DNA of 64,000 bases from Planctomycetota bacterium (GCA_002686265.1 NZBA01000026.1:1-64000), one strand, 5' to 3'. Counted from the stretch's first letter, positions 1 through 11,175 are shown. Numbers and translations: made by a program. The notes: generated by a model not told the origin, from the sequence alone.

Positions 1-99
1 ATGGGCAGCGGCATGCACGAGGCCCGCACCGCCGCCGATCTCGTCATCGGCGACCACGACAGCGACGCCATCGCCGAGTGGATCGCGGAGACCTTCTAG
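1..99 (+). CDS. C-terminal end of a HAD-superfamily (Cof-like) hydrolase, partial
   Basis: Only the last 32 residues are present, ending at TAG 97-99; the ATG at position 1 is simply the window edge. The stretch G-M-H-E-A-R-x-A-A-D-L-V-I-G followed by an acidic D-H-D-S-D-A-I-A segment matches the end of Cof-type HAD phosphatases, where the cap returns to the core and an 'A-A-D-x-V-x-x-D-N-x-E-D-G-V-A' segment closes the fold. Such enzymes are cytoplasmic Mg-dependent phosphatases of sugar phosphates and related substrates. The catalytic Asp motifs lie outside the window, so activity and substrate cannot be judged. Confidence 0.6.
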   Translation: MGSGMHEARTAADLVIGDHDSDAIAEWIAETF

Positions 100-424
100 C
101 CCGCGTCTCTCACCGGCCTCCGGCATCTACGCCGTATCTCCGGCCCATCTCGACACTTCCCTCCCTCGCCGTGCTCGTCCACGTTCCTCGCCCGATCGTG
201 CCCCGTACGTCATGTCCGAACCGGACATCCGACCGCGTGTCCACCGATGTGGGGGAGATCCACGGTGCCGATGATTCCCCTTGCCGTCCCCTCGGCTCCC
301 CCCTAGCATCGGCTTTGTGGAACGGGCGCTCGCATCGTTCACCACGCTCGCATCGTTCACTACGAACGGGTCACCTGAAATCGCCCCGTCAGGCAGATCT
401 GGTGATCGAAGGAGCGCACGCCAT
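100..424. other. Intergenic region ahead of the membrane-anchored protein gene
   Basis: No convincing gene lies here. It holds a tandem 18-bp repeat (328-363), a short inverted repeat around 353-367 (CGTTC-actac-GAACG) and, at its right end, an AAGGAG ribosome binding site at 408-413 serving the GTG at 425. ORFs that cross it in other frames have no recognisable content. Confidence 0.5.
328..363. repeat. Two tandem copies of an 18-bp repeat
   Basis: GCTCGCATCGTTCACCAC (328-345) is followed directly by GCTCGCATCGTTCACTAC (346-363), with one mismatch. The second copy runs into GAACG, which can pair with the CGTTC inside the repeat. It lies about 60 bp upstream of the GTG at 425, so it could be an operator or a slippage product. 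Confidence 0.75.
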
Positions 425-1291
425 GTGCGGCGAACGTCGGCGAGAGCTCGCTCGATTCCCAAGCGCACGGGCAATGCGGGTCGCGCCGCCATCGCGTCGA
501 TGGGAGTCGCGTTGCTGCTCTGGGTCGTCGGGTTCCTCGTCTACCTCGCCTCCAAGCAAACGGCAGGCACCCCCTACGACGGCGACGGTGTCCGAGGCGT
601 GGAGGCTCATGAGCTGGGAGTCCCCGGGGCGGCAGAGTCCCTGAACACCTTGGCGGACGCTCTCCTGGACGGGACTGCCGATCTGGACCAGATCCTGTCC
701 GCTCTCGGGACGACGGTGCATCGGGGTGTTCGAACCGACTGCATGGCGGTGGACGGACAGGGATGGGTGACCATTCCGGTAGAAACCGCCGCGCCGCTCC
801 AATCCGCGAGCATCGTCCTGCGCTTGGAGGACGGGGTCCTTCGGCAGTTTGACTTCACCGCTTCGATCACCGTCGATGCACGAAGGGGATTCCCTGAGTC
901 GAGGAGCACGGAGAAGAACCTCACCATCCAACTGGCGTTCGAGGATCTCCGACCTCGGTACTGCACGGCCCTGGCGCAGTTGCTCCTCCATCACACCGGT
1001 GCGGCCTTCGACCGCGTCGAGGGGATGGGATCCGTCGTCGTGGGAGGAGCGTGTCGCGTCTTCCCGGATGCGTTGTACAGGCAGCACCTGCTCCTCTCCG
1101 TTTCCAAGGATGCGGGCGGGATGGAGTCGTGGCGGACGCGACGAACTCCCGAGACTTCGGAGGTCGCCCCGTCCTTGGCGGACGGACGCATCGAGGCCTT
1201 GCTCCTCGCGCTGCAAGCGATGGTCGCATCCCATTCGGTTCCCGAAGGGTTGGAAGCTCTCCAGCCGCAGCAAGGAAGGAAGAAGACATGA
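425..1291 (+). CDS. Membrane-anchored protein of unknown function
   Basis: 288 aa from a GTG preceded by AAGGAG at an 11-nt spacing; the longer reading frame from 281 would run through the tandem repeat and is less likely. A basic N-terminus (V-R-R-T-S-A-R-A-R) is followed at about residues 20-45 by one hydrophobic segment (MGVALLLWVVGFLVYLA), so the rest is probably outside the cytoplasmic membrane. The soluble part has a helical segment (about 60-85) and then a region predicted to be beta-rich. No family is recognised. Its stop overlaps the start of the next gene (ATGA), so the two are translationally coupled. The gene at 1556 has the same plan and may be a distant paralogue. Confidence 0.7.
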   Translation: MRRTSARARSIPKRTGNAGRAAIASMGVALLLWVVGFLVYLASKQTAGTPYDGDGVRGVEAHELGVPGAAESLNTLADALLDGTADLDQILSALGTTVHRGVRTDCMAVDGQGWVTIPVETAAPLQSASIVLRLEDGVLRQFDFTASITVDARRGFPESRSTEKNLTIQLAFEDLRPRYCTALAQLLLHHTGAAFDRVEGMGSVVVGGACRVFPDALYRQHLLLSVSKDAGGMESWRTRRTPETSEVAPSLADGRIEALLLALQAMVASHSVPEGLEALQPQQGRKKT

Positions 1292-1527
1292 GATCCCGAA
1301 CGCGAATCGCCTTCGCGTTGCTCGCTCCGATCGTCTTGACCGCGACCGCCGCAGGATCGTGGCTGCGCATCACGCGTGCCCCACCGGATCCGACCTGCTG
1401 CTACTGCAAGGCCGTCATCGTCGAGGGGTTCGTCCGGCAGACCTGTCCCTGTGATTCTCACACGGGAGGGAGCTACTGTCGGATCCGAAACGACGACTGC
1501 ATCGCAGCGGGCACATGCCACTCCTGA
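1288..1527 (+). CDS. Small secreted cysteine-rich protein
   Basis: 79 aa. The ATG overlaps the previous stop and has a strong AAGGAAGGA ribosome binding site just upstream. Residues 1-25 form a signal peptide or anchor (R-S-R-T-R then a hydrophobic IAFALLAPIVLTATAAG). The remaining about 50 residues carry eight cysteines (CCYC, CPC and three singles), which suggests a disulfide-stabilised or metal-binding mini-domain outside the cell. No family is recognised. Its place between two membrane-anchored proteins suggests they act together. Confidence 0.65.
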   Translation: MRSRTRIAFALLAPIVLTATAAGSWLRITRAPPDPTCCYCKAVIVEGFVRQTCPCDSHTGGSYCRIRNDDCIAAGTCHS

Positions 1528-1555
1528 GCGCCTCGCCGTGGCCCGCAGAGCAGCG

Positions 1556-2503
1556 ATGCGCGAGTCGCCCGACTCCCGATCCGTTCTCCCGTGGGTTCGG
1601 GGGAGGGGAGGGGGAGAGCGGTCCGGGGTCCGGGCTGGGAGTGTGCGGAACCGGTGGCTGCTCCTGGTGACCGGCTCGCTCGTGCTGGCGCTGGTGGCCG
1701 CCCGCGCCTGGATCGGCGGCTCCGTGGTGCCCGTCGCCCTCCCCGAGACCGCGGGAGGGAAGACGCTCGATGCACGGGGGGGCGATGCTTCGCGCGGACC
1801 GTCGGGAGCCTCGAGGGACCGGGCGGTCGTGGCGACGGACACCCGGTCGGTGGAGCCGGGCCCGGGAGGGGACGACGCGTGGGCGGACGAGGGGGAGCGA
1901 GGAGTGCCCTCCCCGGCAGCGGGCGCGGAGTTGGACCGGCTCGCGGAGACCTTCTTGGGAGAGGAACCCGACTACGCGGGAGCGCTCCGCTTCCTCCACG
2001 ACCTGGCCCTGGAGGTGGAGGTCCAATCGGAGACCGTGTTCCACGATCCACGAACTGGGATGGTCGAGGGCGAGTTCCGGTCGGACGTCAACGGGATGGG
2101 AGGGGAGTTTCGGATCACGGGTGATCGCTACAAGGTCACCCTGCAGTCTCCAGCCGGCGAACTCAGGGAGAAGGGCCTCCTGCTCCGAACCGTCTCTCTG
2201 GGGTTTCGCGCGCCATCCGGGCGGGCGGAGGACTACGCAGCCACGATCCAGTTCCATGTCGACACGTCCAGGGGAGGAGCGCCCGATCTCGCGCCCGGCG
2301 AGGAGATGCGCGTGGGTTGGGTCGTGGCGATGGGCAGGGAGGAACCGGAGCTGCTCCCGCTCTCGGCGAGGCGCGACGAGACGACCGGTGGCTGGATCGT
2401 CGGCCATTCCGAGCAGTTGGCACCGCTCCCCCTCGGACACAGCGACCCGACCGCCCACGACGCGTGGTTGCGTCTCCTCGAGCCGCACGCCAACCCCAGG
2501 TAG
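1556..2503 (+). CDS. Membrane-anchored protein of unknown function
   Basis: 315 aa if the ATG at 1556 is used; the frame is open further upstream, but that part overlaps the previous gene. A short Arg-rich cytoplasmic tail leads into one transmembrane helix (WLLLVTGSLVLALVAARAW), then a low-complexity linker of about 70 residues rich in G, R, D and A, then a compact domain of about 190 residues predicted to be mixed alpha/beta. No catalytic motif is seen. It shares the plan 'basic tail, one helix, linker, short helix beginning L-x-x-L-A-x-x-x-L, beta-rich domain' with the protein at 425. Third gene of the same small plus-strand operon. Confidence 0.65.
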   Translation: MRESPDSRSVLPWVRGRGGGERSGVRAGSVRNRWLLLVTGSLVLALVAARAWIGGSVVPVALPETAGGKTLDARGGDASRGPSGASRDRAVVATDTRSVEPGPGGDDAWADEGERGVPSPAAGAELDRLAETFLGEEPDYAGALRFLHDLALEVEVQSETVFHDPRTGMVEGEFRSDVNGMGGEFRITGDRYKVTLQSPAGELREKGLLLRTVSLGFRAPSGRAEDYAATIQFHVDTSRGGAPDLAPGEEMRVGWVVAMGREEPELLPLSARRDETTGGWIVGHSEQLAPLPLGHSDPTAHDAWLRLLEPHANPR

Positions 2504-2644
2504 TCCCTCGGGCCGCGGGGCTCCAGGGCGGGCAGCCGGCACCCGCCGGACGGTCCGGTCGTCAGGCACGTCGCCTGTGAGGAGGTCCTTCGTCCCGCGG
2601 GGTGTGCCTTCGTCAGGCGCGGGGAGGATCCCCGGTTCGGGCTC
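2504..2644. other. Convergent spacer with weak hairpins
   Basis: The region separates the ends of the plus-strand membrane-protein operon and the minus-strand chaperone operon. CAGGC-acgtc-GCCTG (2563-2577) can form a short stem. There is no T-run on either strand, so a terminator role is possible but weakly supported. Confidence 0.3.
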
Positions 2645-2974
2645 CTAATCCGTCTTCTCCCTCGACTTCGAGGCCTGGTCCGGGGCCTGGTCCGGGGCCG
2701 GGCTCTTCTCCTTGGCGCTCGCGTCGGAGCCGGCCTTGCCCGAGCCGCCCTCGACCTCCTTGCGCGCCGACTCGGCGCCCTGCTTGTAGGAGTCGGAGCG
2801 GTAGTCGGTCTCGTAGAAGCCGCTGCCCCTGAAGACGATGCCGGCCCCGCCGCCGATCCCGCGCCGCAGCTTCATCCGACCGCAATCAGGGCACTTGCGG
2901 AGCGTCTTCGACATGGCGTGGAAGACCTCTATCCGGTGCCCGCAAGCACCACACGTGTAGTCGTAGGTCGGCAT
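2645..2974 (-). CDS. FmdB-family zinc-ribbon protein
   Basis: 109 aa. The N-terminal 45 residues are the FmdB/CxxC_CxxC_SSSS putative regulatory domain: M-P-T-Y-D-Y-T-C-x-x-C, then C-P-D-C-G, four cysteines placed to bind one zinc. The last 50 residues are charged, rich in Lys, Glu, Ser and Pro, and probably disordered. The family is small and cytoplasmic; its biochemical role is not firmly known. It is the last gene of the chaperone operon: the grpE stop and this start overlap as TGATG, so translation is coupled. The same neighbour is found beside heat-shock genes in other bacteria, which fits a stress-linked role. Confidence 0.85.
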   Translation of the reverse strand: MPTYDYTCGACGHRIEVFHAMSKTLRKCPDCGRMKLRRGIGGGAGIVFRGSGFYETDYRSDSYKQGAESARKEVEGGSGKAGSDASAKEKSPAPDQAPDQASKSREKTD

Positions 2975-3597
2975 CAGGCGGAGGCGGTCTCGTCCTCGGA
3001 TGCGGTCGGAGACTCCTGCTCGCCGTCGGAATCGGCATCCTCGGCCGCCGAGACCTTCACCTGGGCGTGGCGCAGCACCCCGTCGCCCATGCGGTAGCCC
3101 GTGCGCACGGTCTCGACCACCTGCCCGGGAGGCTCGTCTCCGCCGGGAACCGTCTCCACCGCCTGGTGGATCGCCGGGTCGAAGCTGCCGCCGTCGGGCA
3201 CGGGGCGTACACCGTCGCGCTCCAGGAGATGCATCAGCTGGTCGCGGGTCATCCGCACACCCAACAGGAGGTTCCTCCCATCCTCGCCGGAGCACTCGGT
3301 CTCCAGGGCCATGTCCATCGTGTCGAGCACCAGGAGCAGCTCCGAGAACAGCGCCTCCCGCGCGCGCGAGATGGCCAGGTCGATGTCTTCGCGCTGGCGC
3401 CGCCGCAGGTTCTGGTAGTCGGCCCGCGCACGCCTCCAGTTGGCGAGGTACTCGGCGGACTCGCGCTCGAGGCGCTGCTCGGGCGTTTCGTCCACCCGCG
3501 CCTCGGCGTCGGTCAGCTCGCCGTCGGCGGCCTGACCAGCGACGCTCTCGTTTTCGGGCTCATCGCTGGCGTCCGTGCGTTCCTTGCTGGAGGGCAT
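2974..3597 (-). CDS. grpE: GrpE, nucleotide exchange factor of DnaK
   Basis: 207 aa. GrpE releases ADP from DnaK so that it can let go of its substrate. The N-terminal 45 residues are acidic and probably disordered. A long coiled-coil follows (about 45-105, with A-D-Y-Q-N-L-R-R-R-Q and the segment L-L-L-V-L-D-T-M-D), then the C-terminal beta domain with F-D-P-x-x-H-Q-A-V and a V-x-x-G-Y-x-x-x-x-x-V-L-R-x-A-x-V pattern, both family hallmarks. A Ser/Glu-rich tail of about 25 residues is extra. The start chosen is the ATG 11 nt after the dnaJ stop. It sits between dnaJ and fmdB; dnaK is not in the window. Confidence 0.95.
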   Translation of the reverse strand: MPSSKERTDASDEPENESVAGQAADGELTDAEARVDETPEQRLERESAEYLANWRRARADYQNLRRRQREDIDLAISRAREALFSELLLVLDTMDMALETECSGEDGRNLLLGVRMTRDQLMHLLERDGVRPVPDGGSFDPAIHQAVETVPGGDEPPGQVVETVRTGYRMGDGVLRHAQVKVSAAEDADSDGEQESPTASEDETASA

Positions 3598-3608
3598 GCC
3601 GGTCCTCG

Positions 3609-4745
3609 TTAGCTGAAGTAGTTGGCGATCTTCTCGAAGAAGGTCTCGTTGCCGTCCTTCTCGTGCTCGATCTGGGCGAACTCGGTCAGGAGCTCCTTCT
3701 GGCGATCCGTCATCTTCGTCGGCACCTCGATGAAGACGCGCACGAGCTGGTCGCCCCGTGTGCTGCGCTCGACCACTGGCAGGCCCTGGCCCCGCAGGCG
3801 CAGGATTTTCCCGCCCGGCGTGCCGGCCGGGATCGTCATCTCGACCTTGCCCCGGAGGGTCGGGATCTCGACCTTGTCCCCCAGCGCGAGCTGCGTGAAG
3901 GAGAAGGGGATCTCGGCCAGGACGTCGGGCCCCGAACGCTGGAACACCTTGTGGTCGCGCTCCTGCACGACGCAATACAGATCACCGCGAGGCGCGCCAG
4001 GCTCGCCCACGTCGCCAGCGCCCTGCTGGCGCACCTGCATGCCCTCTTCGACCCCAGCGGGGATCGGGATCTTGATCTCGCCCTTGCGCTGCATCTTGCC
4101 CGCGCCTCGGCAGCTCGCGCAGGGTCTCTCGACCTTGCTGCCGGCGCCGCCACAGGCCGGACAGGCGGTTGCCATGGTGAAGAACCCCTGGCTGCGCTGC
4201 ACGCGCCCCTGGCCGCCGCAGGTGTCGCAGGTGATCGGCTTGGCGCCGTCTTCACCTCCGGTCCCCTTGCAGGGTTTGCAGATCTCAAAGCGCTTGAGCG
4301 AGACTGTGCGCTCGACGCCCTGGTCTATCTCCTCGAGGGTCAGGTCGAGGACGATCCGCAGGTCGCGGCCCTGGCGGGGGCCCGAGCGCGCGCGCTGCCT
4401 ACCGCCGAAGAGGTCTCCGAACCCGCCGCCGCCGCCTCCACCGCCGAAGATGTCTCCGAAGGCGGAGAAGATGTCCTCGATGTTGCTGAATTGCCGCCCG
4501 GCGAAGCCGCCGCCCTGACCGAAGGCCGCGTGGCCGAACTGGTCGTACTGGCGGCGCTTCTCCCCGTCACCGAGGACGTCGTAGGCTTCGGCGGCCTCCT
4601 TGAACTGGGCCGCCGCCTTCTCGTCGCCCTGGTTGCGGTCGGGGTGGTGCTCTAGGGCCAGCTTGCGGTAGGCGCGCTTGATGTCCGCCTCGGCCGCGTT
4701 GCGGTCGACGCCGAGGACCTCGTAGTAATCGCGCTTCTCACTCAT
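3609..4745 (-). CDS. dnaJ: DnaJ, type I Hsp40 co-chaperone
   Basis: 378 aa, a full-length class I DnaJ. The J domain (1-70) carries HPD at 34-36, which stimulates DnaK ATP hydrolysis. A Gly/Phe-rich linker (about 75-115, with a run of eight glycines) follows. The zinc-binding domain has four CxxCxGxG repeats, with cysteines at 156/159, 173/176, 195/198 and 209/212. The C-terminal peptide-binding domains contain the L-R-G-K-V and G-G-K-I-L-R-L-R-G-Q-G motifs. The gene follows the second groEL after 75 bp and precedes grpE by 11 bp, so it is in one transcription unit with them. Confidence 0.97.
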   Translation of the reverse strand: MSEKRDYYEVLGVDRNAAEADIKRAYRKLALEHHPDRNQGDEKAAAQFKEAAEAYDVLGDGEKRRQYDQFGHAAFGQGGGFAGRQFSNIEDIFSAFGDIFGGGGGGGGFGDLFGGRQRARSGPRQGRDLRIVLDLTLEEIDQGVERTVSLKRFEICKPCKGTGGEDGAKPITCDTCGGQGRVQRSQGFFTMATACPACGGAGSKVERPCASCRGAGKMQRKGEIKIPIPAGVEEGMQVRQQGAGDVGEPGAPRGDLYCVVQERDHKVFQRSGPDVLAEIPFSFTQLALGDKVEIPTLRGKVEMTIPAGTPGGKILRLRGQGLPVVERSTRGDQLVRVFIEVPTKMTDRQKELLTEFAQIEHEKDGNETFFEKIANYFS

Positions 4746-4820
4746 GGCTCACAAGGGTGTGGAGTCGGGCGGGCAGGGCCGACCGCCGCGTCGGCGGCCG
4801 GTGCTCTCCGATGCCAGCCC

Positions 4821-6425
<1,605 letters not shown>

Positions 6426-6486
6426 ATCAGCTTGTCTCTCTTCGTCTGGGGTGTTCGCAGTTGGTCTTCGAGTGAGGTGCGGTCGA

Positions 6487-8202
<1,716 letters not shown>

Positions 8203-8536
8203 GGGAGCTCGATTCGCTTTCGGGGCTGCGCGGGTGGGTCGGACGGGAGGATCGGGAGAGGGGACAGGGTTCCGCGGATGACGGCCGGGCTGAGCTACGA
8301 AGGGATCCGCCTCGGCGGCGCGGGGTTGGCCGGAAAGCAAGAACGGTGCCGTTCCGCTCCGAGTGCCGGAATGGGCTCTCAGAGGCCCTGGGCGGCCGCT
8401 AGGGAGCCTTCAGGGCGCTGCCAGGTTGGCAGCTCAGCCCGTGACTTCGTTCTCCGCCTGCCATCCTGACAGCGCCGCCGACCCCGCGGGAAGGAGGCGG
8501 CTCGCGGGGGGGCGCGGGGTCCTCGCGCCGCGTAGG
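8203..8536. other. Divergent intergenic region between groEL and the NPCBM gene
   Basis: The region must hold the promoter of the chaperone operon. I see no CIRCE pair and no clear -35/-10 on the minus strand. An inverted repeat GAACGG-tg-CCGTTC lies at 8341-8354, about 140 bp upstream of groEL, and could be an operator. At the right end a TAGGAT box (8533-8538) probably drives the NPCBM gene. Confidence 0.4.
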
Positions 8537-8538
8537 AT
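8533..8538 (+). promoter_or_regulatory. -10 box (TAGGAT) 7 nt before the NPCBM gene start
   Basis: TAGGAT ends 7 nt before the ATG at 8546, so transcription would begin about at the start codon. It is one of nine such TANNNT boxes in this window. No clear -35 is visible. Confidence 0.45.
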
Positions 8539-8545
8539 GCGCCCC

Positions 8546-9751
8546 ATGGTTCTCACGCTGCAGCTCCTCGCCCTCGTCACGCTGCTGGCGGGCACGCCGT
8601 CTCAGGGCCCCGACGCTCCGTCCCCGACGGCCTTGCTCGAGAGCGTCGACGGTCGCGTGCGGCGCGTCGCTCTGGCCGACCTTGCTGCCCTCGACCCGGC
8701 CCACGACGGCACGGCGTTGCTGCGTTTCGAGGGCCTGGGCGACCTGGCTCTCCCGTACGCGGACCCCGCGCGCGGTCTCTTCCGTCTGGTGGACGGAGGG
8801 CGGGTGCGGGCCCGCGTGGCGGGTGGTCGCGACGAGGTGCTGCGCCTGGTGGTCCTGGGCGAACAGCAGGTCGAGCTCTCGGTCGAGGAGCTCGAGAGCG
8901 TCGTCTTCTCCGAGCGGATCCCAGCCGGCTGGGCCGGCACCCTGGCCGCCGCCGACGAGGGAGACGTGCTCTACCACCGGCGCGGCGACGGCCTCGACCC
9001 GGTACGGGGCACGCTCCTGTCCTTCGAGGACGGGGGCGTGCGCTTCGAGGGGGACGAACTCGGCGCCCGGGTCTTCCCCTGGGGTGAGGTGGCGGCGTTC
9101 TTCGTCGAGGTGCTCGAACCGACCAGCCTCTCCAACAGCGCCGCGGCGCCCATCGTCGTCGATCTGCTAGACGGCTCGCGCCTGCGTGGCTTTCTCGAGC
9201 GCATCTCCGCGGACGGCTGCCAGATGCGTTCGGCGGCCGACCGTCCCCTGCGCCTGGCGCTGGAGAGCGTCTCGGAGATCCTGATCGAGAGCGAGCGTCT
9301 GTGTTTCCTCTCGGACCTGGCTCCGGTCGAGGCCCTGGCCGCTTCGCCCTTCGGCGACGAGCTGGGCATGCACTGGCCGCACCGCACCGACTCAGCGGTC
9401 GGTGGCGGCCCCTTGCGGGCGGGCGGGCGCACCTACACTCGCGGGATCGGCGTCCACGCGCCGAGTTCGTTGACCTGGGCCCTCGATGGGGCGTGGAGCA
9501 CCCTGCGCGGGGCCGTGGCCGTCGACGATGAGGTGCTGCGCCTGGCGGCGCGCGGCTCGGTGCGTTTCGTGCTGAAGACCGATGGCGAGCTTCGCTGGCG
9601 CAGCGACGTCGTGCGCGGTGGAGACCCTCCCTTCGAGGTGCCGCCGTTGAGCTTGGGAGGCGTCGAGATCCTGACCCTGGAGGTCGAGATGGCCGATGAC
9701 CTGCACATCGCCGACCGGGCCGATTGGCTGCGCATGATCCTCGTGCGCTGA
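8546..9751 (+). CDS. Secreted NPCBM-domain protein
   Basis: 401 aa from the ATG at 8546, which sits 7 nt after a TAGGAT box; an ATG three codons earlier (8537) is also possible. A signal peptide is clear (VLTLQLLALVTLLAG). The middle about 220 residues are predicted to be beta-rich and contain G-D-V-L-Y-H-R-R-G-D and D-L-L-D-G-S-R-L-R-G segments like those of planctomycete secreted proteins. The C-terminal about 130 residues match the NPCBM domain: G-G-R-T-Y-T-R-G-I-G-V-H-A-P-S, then a beta-sandwich ending L-E-V. NPCBM is a carbohydrate-binding module of glycoside hydrolases; no catalytic domain is recognised here. It is convergent with the GGDEF gene, with 3 bp between stop codons. Confidence 0.75.
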   Translation: MVLTLQLLALVTLLAGTPSQGPDAPSPTALLESVDGRVRRVALADLAALDPAHDGTALLRFEGLGDLALPYADPARGLFRLVDGGRVRARVAGGRDEVLRLVVLGEQQVELSVEELESVVFSERIPAGWAGTLAAADEGDVLYHRRGDGLDPVRGTLLSFEDGGVRFEGDELGARVFPWGEVAAFFVEVLEPTSLSNSAAAPIVVDLLDGSRLRGFLERISADGCQMRSAADRPLRLALESVSEILIESERLCFLSDLAPVEALAASPFGDELGMHWPHRTDSAVGGGPLRAGGRTYTRGIGVHAPSSLTWALDGAWSTLRGAVAVDDEVLRLAARGSVRFVLKTDGELRWRSDVVRGGDPPFEVPPLSLGGVEILTLEVEMADDLHIADRADWLRMILVR

Positions 9752-9754
9752 GGA

Positions 9755-10669
9755 CTACAGGAGGCAGCGGTAGTACACGCCCTGGTTGCCGCCCGAGCGC
9801 TTGGCGTGGCGCAGGGCGATCTCGGCGTGCTGCCGAAGGACCTCGACGGATTCGAGGTCCGAACCGTCGCAGGTCTCGAAGCCGATGCTGGCGCCGACCA
9901 CGACCTCACGCTCGCCTCGGCCGATGTGCCCTGAGAGACGTTCGATCGAATCGCGCAGCCGCGCGACGACCCGAGCCGTGTCCACCTGATCGGTGTAGGG
10001 CAGCAGGACGGCGAACTCGTCGCCGCCGAGGCGAGCGCCGATGTCCTCGGCGCGCAGGGAGTGCTTGATGACGTCTCCGACGCGTGAGATGACCAGGTCC
10101 CCGACCGTGTGGTCGAACTCCTTGTTGATGCGGCCGAAGTTGTCGAGGTCGACGATCACCAGGGCCATGTCGAGGGCGTGGCGCTGGGCGGCGGAGAATT
10201 GCTCCGCTAGGCGCGCCTGGAACACCCGCGGGCGCAGGAGCTCGGTGCGATCATCGTGGGAGGCCCGGTAGCGCAGGTCGTCCACTTCCTCGAGAGCGTG
10301 GCCCTGATAGAGGAGGCGCTCGAGGCGCAGGAGATACTCGGTGGGGGTCGCCTCGCGGTGGACGATGTCCCAGGTCGAGCCACTCAGGCTGCGGGCGGCT
10401 TCCATGCCCGGGAGGGGGTCGTCGCGTTCGATCACCAGCAGGATCGGGACGGCCTCCTCGTCGCCTCGCAGGCGGTCGATTTCTTCCAGTTCCACTTGTC
10501 CGCCGGCGGAGAGGGGGTCGAGGACGATCGCGTCGGGTGCGTGCTGGGTCAGGCGCTCGCGGGTCTGTCGCGGAGAGCGGCAGAAGACGAACTCGAGCTC
10601 GGCTTCGAGTAGGGTGGGGGAGAGAATCTCCTCCAGTCCCTCTCCGCGGTGGTCACAGATGAGGATCAT
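9755..10669 (-). CDS. GGDEF-domain protein with receiver-like N-terminus
   Basis: 304 aa. Residues 1-115 resemble a response-regulator receiver (M-I-L-I-C-D-H start, A-I-V-L-D at 47-51, I-L-L-V-I). Residues 130-304 are a GGDEF domain with the signature intact at 215-219 (R-L-G-G-D-E-F-A-V) and an RxxD motif five residues before it (206-209), the usual c-di-GMP feedback site. The predicted activity is synthesis of cyclic di-GMP from two GTP. Two things are unusual. The start of the domain reads S-H-D-D-R-T-E-L-L-R-P-R instead of D-x-L-T-G-L-x-N-R, and F-D-H-x-x-G-D replaces the usual G-H-x-x-G-D. A -10-like TATACT on the minus strand (10744-10739) lies about 70 bp upstream. Confidence 0.85.
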   Translation of the reverse strand: MILICDHRGEGLEEILSPTLLEAELEFVFCRSPRQTRERLTQHAPDAIVLDPLSAGGQVELEEIDRLRGDEEAVPILLVIERDDPLPGMEAARSLSGSTWDIVHREATPTEYLLRLERLLYQGHALEEVDDLRYRASHDDRTELLRPRVFQARLAEQFSAAQRHALDMALVIVDLDNFGRINKEFDHTVGDLVISRVGDVIKHSLRAEDIGARLGGDEFAVLLPYTDQVDTARVVARLRDSIERLSGHIGRGEREVVVGASIGFETCDGSDLESVEVLRQHAEIALRHAKRSGGNQGVYYRCLL

Positions 10670-10794
10670 GGTGCGGGGGCGGCGGAGGCTCCGTGAGGGC
10701 CCTCGGGGGCCTCTACGGGGCATCGGGGCCCCGAAAGGAGTATATCCTCCCCGGGATACGGAGGCGGGCGCGGCGCACAACCCCCGGGAGGGGC

Positions 10795-10824
10795 TTGGAC
10801 ACGCGCCCTTCCCAGCGCTAGACT
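10795..10824 (+). promoter_or_regulatory. Probable rpsB promoter
   Basis: TTGGAC (10795-10800), 18 bp, TAGACT (10819-10824). Transcription would begin near 10831 and give a leader of about 345 nt ahead of rpsB. Confidence 0.5.
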
Positions 10825-10840
10825 CCGTCCTCTGGAGAAG

Positions 10841-10861
10841 CCCCGTGCAGCTTGTGCGGGG
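10841..10861 (+). promoter_or_regulatory. Leader hairpin ahead of rpsB
   Basis: CCCCGTGCA (10841-10849) pairs with TGTGCGGGG (10853-10861), nine pairs including two G-T, around a 3-nt loop, then GTTTCGTC. It lies about 10 nt into the proposed transcript. It may be an attenuator or a binding site for feedback control of the ribosomal protein operon, as is known for rpsB leaders in other bacteria; that role is inferred. Confidence 0.4.
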
Positions 10862-10892
10862 TTTCGTCGTGGACGCGCGGGCCTGTTTTCAC

Positions 10893-10990
10893 CGGCGAAC
10901 GATCACCGTTGGGCGATCGCGAGCGAGCGGACACGAGCGAGCGGACACGAGCGAGCAGTTACCAGCGAGTATCCACCAGCGAGCATCTGG
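10893..10990. repeat. Seven imperfect 14-bp tandem repeats in the rpsB leader
   Basis: Units start at 10893, 10907, 10921, 10935, 10949, 10963 and 10977. The two central units are identical (GAGCGAGCGGACAC); outer units drift but keep G-C-G-A-x-C and often a final A-C. The array is wholly untranslated and lies between the leader hairpin and rpsB. Confidence 0.75.
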
Positions 10991-11175
10991 GGCGCTGAGC
11001 CGCCACAGGGCCGGCTCCCGCCTGCACGCAGACGCCCGCGAGAGGCCCACCCGCTCCGTTTCCAACCTAACTCTTCCTCTTTTTTCTTCCTCCCCTTCAA
11101 CCCGATCTCCGGTCGATCCCCTGCCGAGCCGTCGCTCGAGTCCGCGGGGTCGCCGCGTTCCCAATCCAACCTCTC

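Larger units (their letters stand above)
10670..11175. other. Divergent promoter region and long rpsB leader
   Basis: The left part (10670-10790) holds a perfect 12-bp palindrome TCGGGGCCCCGA (10723-10734) and a minus-strand -10-like TATACT for the GGDEF gene. The right part holds the rpsB promoter and a leader of about 345 nt with a hairpin and a 14-bp tandem repeat. No coding sequence is supported. Confidence 0.6.

Noticed and set aside
1519..1560. Possible selenocysteine read-through at the TGA ending the cysteine-rich peptide (1525-1527)
   Set aside because: The codons after the TGA do not keep GC-rich third positions or any family pattern, and the next gene starts at 1556.
8203..8400. 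CIRCE (HrcA site) upstream of groEL
   Set aside because: A GAGTGC appears at 8361-8366, but there is no matching left half at the 9-nt spacing.
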